From NCBI GenBank assembly GCA_018333995.1, contig JAGXSG010000003.1, forward strand, positions 62,001 through 126,000: a stretch of 64,000 nt of DNA, written 5' to 3'. The notes beneath the pieces were generated by a model. That model did not search any database. It worked only from the letters and a program-made list of their open reading frames with translations, and was not told the origin of the DNA. Positions 36,368 to 44,869 of the stretch are shown piece by piece. Each line of letters begins with the position of its first letter. Position 1 is the first letter of the stretch. The translations under genes were made by a program, and so were the position numbers. The DNA is from Clostridiales bacterium (lineage in GTDB: Bacteria > Actinomycetota > Coriobacteriia > Anaerosomatales > SLCP01).

Positions 36368-38652
36368 CGGCCGACCTCGATCCTCACCAAGGTGTGTACC
36401 CGAGGCGTGCGCGCGAAGTCAGGAGGGATGGACTCGGCGGTGATGTCGCGCCAGGTGAGCGCGGCGGGGTCGCCGCTGGCCGAAGTGAGCGCGGCGGCCG
36501 CGAGGGAGTCGGCGTCGAAGGCGAAGCGCTTGCGATTCGTCGAGAAGAGCAGCGTGCCGCCGGGCGCCATGAGCGGCACGATGCGGCCGATGAGGTCCGC
36601 GTGGTCGCGCTGCACGTCGAAGGTTCCGTCCATGCGCTTGGAGTTCGAGAAGGTGGGCGGGTCGCAGAAGACGAGGTCGAAGGGGCCGGCCGAGCGCGCC
36701 GCGGGGCTGTCGAGCCACGCGAGCACGTCCGCGCGCACGCGGGTGTGCCGACGCCCTTCGAACGCATTTCGCGCCATGTTGCGGGCCGCCCAGTCAAGGT
36801 AGTTCTGCGACATGTCGATCGTAGTCGTCGACGCGGCGCCACCGGAAGCTGCGTAGACGGTGGCGGTGCCGGTGTAGGCGAACAGGTTGAGGAAGCGGGT
36901 GCCTGAGGCGGCGTCGCGCACCATCCCGCGCGTGATGCGGTGATCGAGGAACAGGCCGGTGTCGAGGTAGTCCGAGAGGTTGACCTCGAAGAGCAGGCCG
37001 CCCTCGGCCACGGTGAGCGTGCGACGCTCGGCGGCCTGACGCTCGTACTGTGCGGTGCCGCGCTGGCGCGTACGGACTTTCAGGTAGACGTCGGCGGGAT
37101 CGATGCCGAGGGTGTCGGCGACGGTGGCGTGCGCCTCGGTGAGGCGGCGGCGTGCGAGCTCGGGTGCGACCGTGTCCGGCGGCGCGTACTCGGCGATGTG
37201 CGCGAGCGTGCGGCCCTCGTCGGGGCCGGCGCCGTGGTAGACGTCGACGGCGAGCGCATACTCGGCAAGGTCAGCGTCGTAGATGCGGTAGCAGGTGATG
37301 TCGGCGCGGCGCGCCCACTTGCCGAGGTGGCGCACGTTCTTGCGCAGGCGGTTGGCGAGTTGGCGGACGCCCTCGGATTCGGGCGTGGCGGGCGGGTGAC
37401 CGGGGGCCGAGGGGGTGGCGGGGGTGCCAGACGTAGCGGATGTGCGATCCGAGAGTGTCCCAACCCGTCCGGCGCGCCCAACGGCGACGGTGACCGGGAT
37501 GCGTCCGTTGAACGTCGCGTGCTCGGCGGCGATGTCGAGTCCCATGAGCGGCAGCACGTCGACCGCGGCCGTCACGACGCACACGTCCCACTCCGCAAAC
37601 GCCTCGCGCAACCGCGCCCCCACGCCCGAGTAGAGCGCTCGCAACTCGCCGATCTCCTCGGCCCCGAGCCGCTCGCCATAGGGCGGGTTGAACGCGACGA
37701 GGCCGGGTGAGGAAGCGGGCGGCCGGGCCCGCAGCGCGTCACGCTTCTCAAAGCGCACCACGCGCGCGAGTCCCGCGCGACCCGCCGAGGCGGTCGCGAG
37801 CGCAAGGGCCCGGCCGTCGGTGTCGCTACCGAGGAACCGGGGGACGGCAGCGCCGGTGCCGAGCGCCGCCGCGATCCCGGCCTCCGCTCGCTCGCGGGCC
37901 TCGGCGACCAGCCGCTCCCAGAGCGCGTCGTCGCGCCCGAGCCACCCGTGCACGCCGAGGTAGGCGCGCCCGAGCCCCGGCGCAATGTCGCACGCCACGC
38001 ACGCGGCCTCGATCACGAGCGTGCCCGCACCGCACATCGGGTCGCAAAACGCGCCGCCCTCCTCGGCCCTGCGCGGCCAGCCCGCGAGCGCGAGCACACC
38101 GGCCGCGAGGTTTTCTTTGAGCGGCGCGACCACCTGTTCGCCGGGAGCGCGGTAGCCGCGTCGGTGGAGCCCGTCGCCAGCCAGGTCGATACTCACGGTG
38201 GCGCGCTTGCCGCGCAGCGCGACGTTGACGCGCACGTCGGGGCGCTCGGTGTCCACGCTCGGTCGCCTCCCGAACCGGTCGCGCAGCCGATCGACGATCG
38301 CATCCTTGACCTTGAGCGCGGCGTAGCCGGTGTGCGAGATCGGCGAGCGCGAGGCGACCACGTCGACCGCGAGCGTGCCGTCGACCGGCACGTGTTCCTC
38401 CCACGCCAGTTCGCGCACCGCGGCGTAGAGGGTGTCGGGATCGGGCGCATCCACCTCGGCGATGCGCAACAGCACGCGCGAGGCGACTCGGCTCCACATG
38501 AGCACACGCGCCGCACCCTCAAGGTCCGCGAGAAACGAGACTCCCGCCCGCCGCTCACGCACGCGGCCGGCCCTAAGAGCGCGGAGCTCCTCGGCGAGAG
38601 GTGCCTCGAGCCCGAGCGGTACGGGCGCGAACAGGGTGTGTACTGTCGCCAT
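36364..38652 (-). CDS. rlmL: bifunctional 23S rRNA methyltransferase RlmK/L
   Basis: 762 residues from ATG 38652. The first half is RlmL: a THUMP domain, then a Rossmann methyltransferase with CDPMCGAGTLVIEAA and FNPPYGERL (modifies G2445 in E. coli). The second half is RlmK: FLNLFAYTGTATVYAA...TIDMSQNYLDWAARNMARN and FCDPPTFSNSKRM (m7G2069 in E. coli). The two halves are joined by a Pro/Ser/Thr/Ala linker (SGTPATPSAPGHPPATPES, about residues 405-430). The full fusion is best known from gammaproteobacteria, so finding it in an actinobacterial-looking genome is worth noting. Coupled with the downstream metallopeptidase. Confidence 0.93.
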   Translation of the reverse strand: MATVHTLFAPVPLGLEAPLAEELRALRAGRVRERRAGVSFLADLEGAARVLMWSRVASRVLLRIAEVDAPDPDTLYAAVRELAWEEHVPVDGTLAVDVVASRSPISHTGYAALKVKDAIVDRLRDRFGRRPSVDTERPDVRVNVALRGKRATVSIDLAGDGLHRRGYRAPGEQVVAPLKENLAAGVLALAGWPRRAEEGGAFCDPMCGAGTLVIEAACVACDIAPGLGRAYLGVHGWLGRDDALWERLVAEARERAEAGIAAALGTGAAVPRFLGSDTDGRALALATASAGRAGLARVVRFEKRDALRARPPASSPGLVAFNPPYGERLGAEEIGELRALYSGVGARLREAFAEWDVCVVTAAVDVLPLMGLDIAAEHATFNGRIPVTVAVGRAGRVGTLSDRTSATSGTPATPSAPGHPPATPESEGVRQLANRLRKNVRHLGKWARRADITCYRIYDADLAEYALAVDVYHGAGPDEGRTLAHIAEYAPPDTVAPELARRRLTEAHATVADTLGIDPADVYLKVRTRQRGTAQYERQAAERRTLTVAEGGLLFEVNLSDYLDTGLFLDHRITRGMVRDAASGTRFLNLFAYTGTATVYAASGGAASTTTIDMSQNYLDWAARNMARNAFEGRRHTRVRADVLAWLDSPAARSAGPFDLVFCDPPTFSNSKRMDGTFDVQRDHADLIGRIVPLMAPGGTLLFSTNRKRFAFDADSLAAAALTSASGDPAALTWRDITAESIPPDFARTPRVHTLVRIEVGR

Positions 38653-38659
38653 CGACGCC

Positions 38660-40168
38660 CTACCAGCCGCGGAGCGCCGCGGCCACCTGCACGCGGACGG
38701 AATCGGGGACCGCCGCGACGCCTCCGTACACACGCACCCGCCCGATTGCGGCACGGTGCGTCGAGATCTCGGCGCGGACCGCCTCCGGCAGGCGCGAGGG
38801 CGGCGTCAGGTAGAGCACCGATGCGGGGGCCGACAGACCTTGCGCCGCACCTCCAGCAAGCGCGTCGGCGAAATCGACCCCTGTCGCAAGACCAGCGTTG
38901 GCGCGCGTGAGTCCAGCTGAGACACCATGTCCGGCGACAGCAAGCGCGGTAGAGTAGCGATCCGCCCCCGCGAGGCGCCGCACTTCGGCGACGTGAGTCG
39001 CAAGCTCTGAGGCGATCGCCGGGTAAACCGCCGACTCCCCGCCAACAATGAACGCGCGAGTGGCGCTGATATCTGCGAGGGCGGCTGCCGTGGCCGTCGG
39101 CACGCCCGAGGGGTGCACCAGCAATACGGGTCGGGCGAGAAACGCCGAGACCGGAGCGGCGGCGAGCGCGTCGGGGAAGTCAGTTCCTGTCGCCACGTAG
39201 ACGACAGGCACGTATCCGGGGCTGGCCGCCCTCGCCTCGGCCACGGTCACCCGCGCTACGGCGGCGGAAGTCTCGTAGCGGTCTGTGCCAGCAACGCGAT
39301 CCACGCGCCTGACGCCGAGAGCGCCGATCGCCTCCGCGACGTCCTCGGCCACCGCGCCCTCGCCCCCGATCACGATCGCGCGCGCAGGTGCGAGCCGCAC
39401 GATCTCGGCGCGAACACTCGCGGGCAGCGCCGAGCGGCGCGTCAGCAGGACGGGGCCTTTGACCGCACCGGCGAGTCCGGCCCCGGAAAGCGCGTCGGGC
39501 CACGACTCTCCCGTCGCGATCACGATGGTTTCCACCGCCGCCGGGTCAGGGAACGCCCGCCTCGACGCCGCCACGGCGGTCTCGTAGCGGCACGCCCCGG
39601 CAACCGGGTCGATAAACGCTCCGAGATCTTCCTCGATGCCGTTGAACCGGTAGGGCGCGAAGCCGACGCCGGACGCCGCCCAGTACGGATACGGCGTCTC
39701 CCTCATGCGCGTGCCGCCCGCCGAGTTGCTCGCCTCAAACGCCCAGTAGTGCGTCCGCGCGGCGTTCGACCAGCCACCGAAGATGACGGCGTGCCCCCAA
39801 ACCGTCGCCGTTTTGGGCCTGATGATCGCGTCTCCCGGCCGCAGGTCCTCACGCGTTATGGGCGTGCACACCCCCGGGAGCGTGTCGGTCGCGAGCGACC
39901 TCGCGGCACCGCTCGGCCAGGTGAGCCTCCACGCCATCGAAACGAAACCTGAGCAGTCCTGGCGGTACCCCTCGAAAAACGACGTCTGGCTGTACGGCAC
40001 CGCGAGGTCGACCCAGCGCTGAGCTCGCGCCATGACCTCCGGACAGGAGATCGCAGAGGCATCGGCGACCGCGGCGAAAAAGAACGCCGCGGCGAAAACG
40101 CAGACCACCACGCTCGATTTCGACGCGCGACCGGCGCGGCAAAGTGCGCTGTAGTATTGACTACTCAT
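38660..40168 (-). CDS. exported NlpC/P60-like hydrolase with three CWB2 cell-wall-binding repeats
   Basis: 502 residues. After a signal peptide (about residues 20-40), an NlpC/P60-like domain has the catalytic Cys in RQDCSGFVSMAW and His in WGHAVIFGGW, with LRPGDAII between them. From about residue 185 three Ig-like CWB2 (PF04122) repeats follow, each with RYETA..A, VVIATG.(S/D)(W/F)PDAL and AIVIGGEGAV-type motifs. CWB2 repeats anchor proteins to the wall polymer. Likely a peptidoglycan endopeptidase at the cell surface. Separated by 7 bp from rlmKL. Confidence 0.9.
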   Translation of the reverse strand: MSSQYYSALCRAGRASKSSVVVCVFAAAFFFAAVADASAISCPEVMARAQRWVDLAVPYSQTSFFEGYRQDCSGFVSMAWRLTWPSGAARSLATDTLPGVCTPITREDLRPGDAIIRPKTATVWGHAVIFGGWSNAARTHYWAFEASNSAGGTRMRETPYPYWAASGVGFAPYRFNGIEEDLGAFIDPVAGACRYETAVAASRRAFPDPAAVETIVIATGESWPDALSGAGLAGAVKGPVLLTRRSALPASVRAEIVRLAPARAIVIGGEGAVAEDVAEAIGALGVRRVDRVAGTDRYETSAAVARVTVAEARAASPGYVPVVYVATGTDFPDALAAAPVSAFLARPVLLVHPSGVPTATAAALADISATRAFIVGGESAVYPAIASELATHVAEVRRLAGADRYSTALAVAGHGVSAGLTRANAGLATGVDFADALAGGAAQGLSAPASVLYLTPPSRLPEAVRAEISTHRAAIGRVRVYGGVAAVPDSVRVQVAAALRGW

Positions 40169-40201
40169 GTCTCATCTATCGGCACGCGGCGAACCGGCCA
40201 C

Positions 40202-40981
40202 TCAGCGCGCGAACCCTTCGACCACGTACGTGCCTGAGCGCTGGTCCTTGCGCAGCGTGACAAATCCGAGCTTCTGCGCGTCTTCAAGCAGCTGCGTGAA
40301 CGATTTGTAGCCATACGACGACTCGGTGAACTGCGGCTGCTTGCGCTTGATGGTGTCTTTGAGCATCGACGAGTGGATCGGGTCGACGTTCTCGCGCTGC
40401 AGCGCCTCTATCGACTCGAACAACAGCTTGTACGCCGGACGCTTTGCTTTGGGGACCTCTTGCCCCAACGCGGGTGTCGACGTGGCCCGCCCCAGGTCCT
40501 CGTAGTAGATGAACTCGTCGCAGTTCGCCGCAAGCAGGTCACTCGTGGACTCTTTCATCCCAAGTCCGATGACGGTCTTGCCATTCTCTTTCAACTTGCC
40601 CACAAGCGGCGTGAAATCGCTGTCACCCGACACGATGCAAAACGTGTCGATGTGCTCTTTTGTGTATGAGAGCTCCATCGCGTCGACGACAAGCCGGATG
40701 TCCGCCGAGTTCTTGCCGGTCATCCCGCGTTGCGGGATCTCCGTGAGCTCGATGCCGAGCTCGTGCAGCGGCGTGACATACTCCGGAAAGCGCGCCCAAT
40801 CCGCGTACGCTCGCTTCGCGACAATCTTGCCCTTCTCGACGAGCCGCTCGAGCACGAGCTTCATGTCGAACGCCGCCTTCTGGGCGGCTCGAGAACGTGG
40901 GCGCCGCGAGGACTGCTCGGCCCCGACGGCTAGGTTCTCGAAGTCGATGAACACTGCAAGCGCGTGTGCTTCGTCCGGCAT
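40202..40981 (-). CDS. NYN-domain (LabA/DUF88) RNase-like protein with OST-HTH domain
   Basis: 259 residues from ATG 40981 (GAGGT 5 nt upstream). The N-terminal PIN-like NYN domain shows the acidic site: AVFIDFENLAVG, NSADIRLVVDAMEL and CIVSGDSDFTPLVGKLKENGKTVIGLG. The C-terminal part (about residues 190-255, SSMLKDTIKRKQPQFTESSYGYKSFTQLLEDAQKLGFVTL) is an OST-HTH/LOTUS-type winged helix that binds RNA in relatives. Probably an RNA-processing enzyme. Divergent from the selenoprotein peroxiredoxin gene across a 138-bp gap. Confidence 0.9.
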   Translation of the reverse strand: MPDEAHALAVFIDFENLAVGAEQSSRRPRSRAAQKAAFDMKLVLERLVEKGKIVAKRAYADWARFPEYVTPLHELGIELTEIPQRGMTGKNSADIRLVVDAMELSYTKEHIDTFCIVSGDSDFTPLVGKLKENGKTVIGLGMKESTSDLLAANCDEFIYYEDLGRATSTPALGQEVPKAKRPAYKLLFESIEALQRENVDPIHSSMLKDTIKRKQPQFTESSYGYKSFTQLLEDAQKLGFVTLRKDQRSGTYVVEGFAR

Positions 40982-41057
40982 GGATACCTCGTCCCCTCGT
41001 GCCGAAGGCTCCCGGCGTGGTGGCGGTCTACCAGCATCCATGGTATCACCCCGGCCC

Positions 41058-41087
41058 GTTGTGGAATGCTATATCGAGTACCACAAC
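41058..41087. promoter_or_regulatory. inverted repeat in the NYN/peroxiredoxin divergent promoter
   Basis: GTTGTGG, 16 bases, CCACAAC. It brackets TATATC/TATAGC-like hexamers and lies between two divergent start codons, so it is a candidate operator. Confidence 0.4.
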
Positions 41088-41119
41088 ACCCGCCTTTGAC
41101 GCCGAGGAGGAATCGGCCG

Positions 41120-41923
41120 ATGCCACTACCAGCAGTAGGTGAACCCGCCCCCGCGCTCACCCTTCCAACGCACCTCGACACGACGTTCTCACTGGCCGCG
41201 CAGCGCGGTTCCAACACCGTTATCGCGTTCTTCCCGCTAGCGTTCACGCCTGTTTGAAGCAGCCAGATACCGGCTTACCAGGCAGACCTCGCCCGGTTTG
41301 AGCGGTTTAACACCCAGGTCGTGGGTGTGAGCGTCGATCACGTGCCCGTGCTCAAGGCGTGGGCCGAATCCCTCGGCGGAATTACCTACCCGCTGCTCAG
41401 CGATTTTTGGCCGCACGGTGAGGCTGCGCGCGAATGGGGAGTGTTTCGCGAGGAGGAGGGCTCCAGCGAGCGCGCGATCTTCATCGTCGACGCGGCGGGC
41501 ATCGTCCGCTACGCCGACGTGCACGACATCGCCGATCAACCCGACAACGCCGAGCTCTTCGGGGTGCTCGAAATCCTCGAACCCGGGCGTGCCGAGGCGC
41601 TGCATGCCGAAGAGGCCGCAGCCCGGGACGGTGCGGACGAACACGCGGATGAAGCCAAAGACTCAGGCGAACCCGGTCTGCTCATGTTCTGCACCGCATG
41701 GTGCCCCGACTGCCGCGCCGCCCGAGATTGGCTTGCCGCGCACGATATCCCTTTCCGCGAGATCGACGTCTCACGCGACCCCGACGCCCGGGCCAGAGCG
41801 GCCGCACACAATCACGGTCATCTGCACACGCCCACGTTCGAGTTTGGCGCCGAGGTATGCGTCGACTTCCGGCCGGACAGATTAAGCGAGCTGCTCGGCA
41901 TGGACCGCCGTCATGCGACGTAG
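41120..41923 (+). CDS. selenocysteine-containing peroxiredoxin-glutaredoxin fusion
   Basis: 267 residues if TGA 41255-41257 is read as selenocysteine (Sec46). The codons before the TGA give IAFFPLAFTPV and those after it, in the same frame, SSQIPAYQADLARFERFNTQVVGVSVDH. Together they reconstruct an AhpC/TSA (BCP/AhpE-like) peroxiredoxin in which Sec replaces the peroxidatic Cys of FTPVCT. A linker rich in Glu/Asp/Ala (about residues 155-180) leads to a glutaredoxin-like domain with FCTAWCPDC and cis-Pro HTPTFEF, which probably reduces the selenenic acid. ATG 41120 has GAGGAGG 9 nt upstream. An automated caller will split or truncate this gene. It should reduce peroxides in the cytoplasm and needs SelA/B/C/D elsewhere in the genome. 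Confidence 0.88.
41258..41296 (+). promoter_or_regulatory. candidate bacterial SECIS element
   Basis: Directly after the in-frame TGA, a hairpin can form at 41270-41296: CCGGC pairs with GCCCGG (one bulge), and inside it AGG-CAGA-CCT makes a small apical stem. Its distance, beginning 12 nt after the TGA, fits bacterial SECIS elements read by SelB. Bacterial SECIS sequences vary, so this is a by-eye assignment. Confidence 0.5.
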
Positions 41924-41933
41924 GGCGCGACGC

Positions 41934-42260
41934 TCATCGCCGCTTTGCTGGTTCTTGCGGAAGATCACCGGAGCGCAAGAGGCGGTCGTGGATCGCCCAC
42001 ACCCCTACGCGTGCGCCGTACCCGTACTTCAGTCCGGTAATGCCTCCGCCTGAAAACCCGAGTCCGGCTACCGCGAGCCACTGCGCGCCCACGAGCTGAC
42101 CGAGAAACGCGAAGAGCATCCCGCCGATAAGGGCGAGTGCGTTGCACATCCAGTACCGCCACGCCTGCCCGCCTTGCAGCCGACCACCCGTGCGAAGCCC
42201 GAGCCAGAGCCCGGCGGCGATACCGGCAAGCGCCGCCGCTGTCAGAAGCAAGATCTCCAC
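41934..42260 (-). CDS. small integral membrane protein
   Basis: 108 residues from GTG 42260, which has AGAGGTG a few bases upstream and follows the previous stop by 4 nt. Three hydrophobic segments are visible (LLLTAAALAGIAAGLWLGL, WRYWMCNALALIGGMLFAFLG, WLAVAGLGFSGGGITGLKYG). Family not recognised. It is the last gene of the series DegV - FMN reductase - dehydrogenase - this gene. Confidence 0.7.
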   Translation of the reverse strand: MEILLLTAAALAGIAAGLWLGLRTGGRLQGGQAWRYWMCNALALIGGMLFAFLGQLVGAQWLAVAGLGFSGGGITGLKYGYGARVGVWAIHDRLLRSGDLPQEPAKRR

Positions 42261-42264
42261 CGGA

Positions 42265-43167
42265 TCACCTCTCGTAGAGGTGGTAGAGCGCGTGCGTGCC
42301 CTCTTCGCCATGCCCGGCCGCGAGCAAGGTCTCGTACAGGCGCGCGGCGAGCTGCGTGCCTGGCACCTCCAGCCCGAGCTCCTCGGCCGAGGCGAGTGCG
42401 ATTCGCAAGTCCTTCACGAAGTGCTTAACAAAAAACCCGGGCGCGAAGTCCCCCGCGAGGATGCGCGGCGCCAGGTTCGCGAGTGTCCACGAGCCCGCGG
42501 AGCCAGCCCCGATCGACTCCAGCACGCGCGCTTGGTCGAGTCCCGCGCCGCGCGCGTATGCAAGCGCCTCGCACGCGCCGAGCATCGATGCCGCTATCGC
42601 GATCTGATTGCATATCTTGGCGTGTTGACCGCAGCCAGGACCGCCATGATGGACGACCGTCGTGCCCATCGCACGCAGCAGCGGCTCGACCGCGTGCGCG
42701 TCGGCCTCCTCGCCCCCCACCATGATCGAGAGCCGCGCCTCGCGCGCGCCCCTGTCACCGCCGGTCACCGGAGCGTCGAGCGCGCGAAGCCCCCGAGCCG
42801 AGGCCGCCTCGGCAATCCGCCTGGCGAGCGCAGGAGAAGAGGTTGTCATGTCGATTAGGTACGTGCCCGGCCGCGCGGCGCCCAGCAGCGAGCCGTCGCC
42901 GCCACCATCGTCACCAAAGTAGAGCGCCTCCACATCAGCAGGGTAGCCGACGATCGTCACAACGGCGTCGGCCCGCGCCGCAAGCTCCGTCGGCGTCTCG
43001 GCCCACTGGGCTCCGGCCTCAAGGAGCCCTGTCGCCTTCTCGGCCGAGCGCGCCCACACCACCACGTCGAACCCAGCGGCGAGCACGTGTCCCGCCATCG
43101 GCGCGCCCATCACGCCGGTGCCGATAAACCCGACCGTCGACTCTCCGGGCGAAAGCGTGCCGCTCAT
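42265..43167 (-). CDS. 3-hydroxyisobutyrate dehydrogenase-family oxidoreductase
   Basis: 300 residues. The Rossmann motif GFIGTGVMGAPMAGHVLAAGF, the substrate signature DAPVTGGDRGAREARLSIMVGG and the catalytic Lys in GCGQHAKICNQI define the beta-hydroxyacid dehydrogenase family (3-hydroxyisobutyrate, tartronate semialdehyde or glyoxylate/succinic semialdehyde reductases). The substrate cannot be fixed from sequence alone. Its ATG overlaps the stop of the flavoprotein gene (ATGA). Confidence 0.92.
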   Translation of the reverse strand: MSGTLSPGESTVGFIGTGVMGAPMAGHVLAAGFDVVVWARSAEKATGLLEAGAQWAETPTELAARADAVVTIVGYPADVEALYFGDDGGGDGSLLGAARPGTYLIDMTTSSPALARRIAEAASARGLRALDAPVTGGDRGAREARLSIMVGGEEADAHAVEPLLRAMGTTVVHHGGPGCGQHAKICNQIAIAASMLGACEALAYARGAGLDQARVLESIGAGSAGSWTLANLAPRILAGDFAPGFFVKHFVKDLRIALASAEELGLEVPGTQLAARLYETLLAAGHGEEGTHALYHLYER

Positions 43168-43745
43168 CGCTCGCCCCCGATCCTGCCCAGCAGCCAGCCG
43201 ATGTTCTCGCCGAGCGTTCTCATCGTGCGAAGCCCTTCCTCGTCGTTAGCGACCTCGCCCCTCGCCCCGCCCACGCCGAGGTTCCAGTAAGTTGAGCCTA
43301 CGACGATCATCTGGCCTATCAAGAAGAAGTGGTTGATGGTGTCGAGCGCGTGAATCGCGCCCGCACGGCGGTGCGTCACCACGCCCGCCCCCAAAGCACG
43401 CACGAACATCCCTTCACTACCGCGCGCGACGTAGCCCGCCCGATCGATGATGGCTTTAAGTTCCGCGGTTACATCCGCAAAGTAGACCGGTGACGCAAGG
43501 ATGATGCCGTCCGCGCCGTCGAGAGCGGTGATGACTTCGTTGCCAAAGTCGCTGCGCCCATGACACTGGCGATCCGCCGCAGAACGGCACCGCATGCACG
43601 CCGTGCATCCGCCTACCGTCTGGCCCGCAAGCGCGATCTGCTCGCACTCGATCCCAGAAGCCCGCAGCGGCTCAAACACCGCCTCGACGAGCATCGCTGT
43701 GTTGCCGCCCGTTCTTGGCGACCCGTTAACCGCTACAACCCTCAT
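43164..43745 (-). CDS. flavodoxin-fold NAD(P)H-dependent FMN reductase / iron-sulfur flavoprotein-like
   Basis: 193 residues. NGSPRTGGNTAMLVEA is the FMN phosphate loop and GIILASPVYFADVTAELKAIIDRAGY the flavin-ring region. The segment CTACMRCRSAADRQCHG supplies several Cys after the flavin loop, as in iron-sulfur flavoproteins (Isf) of anaerobes, though the full cysteine set is not certain. Probably a cytoplasmic electron carrier or oxygen/quinone reductase. 12 nt downstream of the DegV gene's neighbourhood and coupled to the dehydrogenase gene. Confidence 0.87.
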   Translation of the reverse strand: MRVVAVNGSPRTGGNTAMLVEAVFEPLRASGIECEQIALAGQTVGGCTACMRCRSAADRQCHGRSDFGNEVITALDGADGIILASPVYFADVTAELKAIIDRAGYVARGSEGMFVRALGAGVVTHRRAGAIHALDTINHFFLIGQMIVVGSTYWNLGVGGARGEVANDEEGLRTMRTLGENIGWLLGRIGGER

Positions 43746-43757
43746 GCGTGACCCCTG

Positions 43758-44636
43758 CTAGCTGGCCGCTGCGGCGGAGGGAAGATCGCGCTCCGCACGG
43801 TAGGCGATGGCGAGTGTGCCCGGTCCCACGTGCAATCCTACCACCGGGCCGATGCCAACGATCCTCGGCGCCTGGCCGGTTGCCTCCTCCACCATCGTCG
43901 CGAACTCCCGTCCCTCGGCTTCGGCGTTAATGTGGTGGACAAAGACCTCCGCAAGGCCAGAGCTTTCCATGTCGGCGGCGAGCACCGAAACCATCTCGGC
44001 AAGGGCGCGCTTCTTCGTCCGCACCTTGCCCCAGACATTCGTCGTACCGCCTGTGACCGTGAGGATCGGCCTGATCTGCAAGAGTGAACCGAGCAACGCC
44101 GACGCGCCTCCGATCCGCCCGCCCTTGCGCAAGTGCTCAAGCGTGTGGGGAACAAAGAGGAAGCGCGTGCGCGGTATGGTGGCGCGCGCAGCGGCCGCGA
44201 CCTCATCGAGCGAGGCGCCCGCTGCCGCCGCGCGAGCCGCCTGAAGAACCGCGAGCCCAAGCTGCATCGAGTTGGAGCGCGAGTCAACAAGCTCGATACG
44301 CGCGTCGGGATGCGTCTCCCGCACCATCTCAACGGCCATCCGGGCCGACTCCAGTGTGCCGCTCATGTCCGCCGAGATGAACACGCCGCACACGTCTTCT
44401 CCAGCTTCGACCGCCTCGGTGAAGACATCGACCATGCTCTGGACCGAAGGCTGGGAGGAGGTGGGAAGCTCGCTTCCTGAAGCCATGCGCTGGTAGAACC
44501 ACTCATTGTCGAGCCCTTCCTCAGCGAAGGACTCCTGCCCAAAGTTCACGAAGAGCGTGACGACCTTAATGCCGAGCCTTTCACGCTCATCTGTGGGCAC
44601 ATACGACGTCGAATCTGTGACTACACGAACAGGCAT
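43758..44636 (-). CDS. DegV-family fatty-acid-binding protein
   Basis: 292 residues from ATG 44636 (GGAGG 8 nt upstream). VRVVTDSTSYVP, GSELPTSSQPSVQ (the T/S-S-x-P-S lipid-contact motif), SADMSGTLESARMA, DSRSNSMQLGLAV and IGPVVGLHVGPGTLAIAY are the DegV landmarks. These proteins bind a fatty acid and in firmicutes act as FakB partners of a fatty acid kinase; no fakA is in this window. First gene of a four-gene minus-strand series. Confidence 0.94.
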   Translation of the reverse strand: MPVRVVTDSTSYVPTDERERLGIKVVTLFVNFGQESFAEEGLDNEWFYQRMASGSELPTSSQPSVQSMVDVFTEAVEAGEDVCGVFISADMSGTLESARMAVEMVRETHPDARIELVDSRSNSMQLGLAVLQAARAAAAGASLDEVAAAARATIPRTRFLFVPHTLEHLRKGGRIGGASALLGSLLQIRPILTVTGGTTNVWGKVRTKKRALAEMVSVLAADMESSGLAEVFVHHINAEAEGREFATMVEEATGQAPRIVGIGPVVGLHVGPGTLAIAYRAERDLPSAAAAS

Positions 44637-44869
44637 GGCCGCCGCCTCCAGCCGCATCGGGGATGTGCGCGACTCATACCGCGCACGTGTAGGTTGAATT
44701 GTACCCGAACCGGATGCCCAGGCCGCGTGCGGGAGAAGCTAAATTGGACGCGTAACTGGACGTCATGGGCGTGATGTGTGCCGCGCATTGGGGGACGATA
44801 CAGTTATGATCAGGTTCTATGCACCGTACCGCGCGCCAACACGGTACCCGTGACATCGAAGGAGCCGCG

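Noticed and set aside
41120-41257. Peroxiredoxin as a broken gene (nonsense mutation)
   Set aside because: The frame and homology are intact on both sides of the TGA, which replaces exactly the catalytic residue. Decay would rarely hit that codon alone.
44823-44850. ACCGTACCG...CGGTACCCGT hairpin before the cPGS-like gene as a riboswitch
   Set aside because: A single small hairpin without further structure; it may only affect the choice between the two possible starts.
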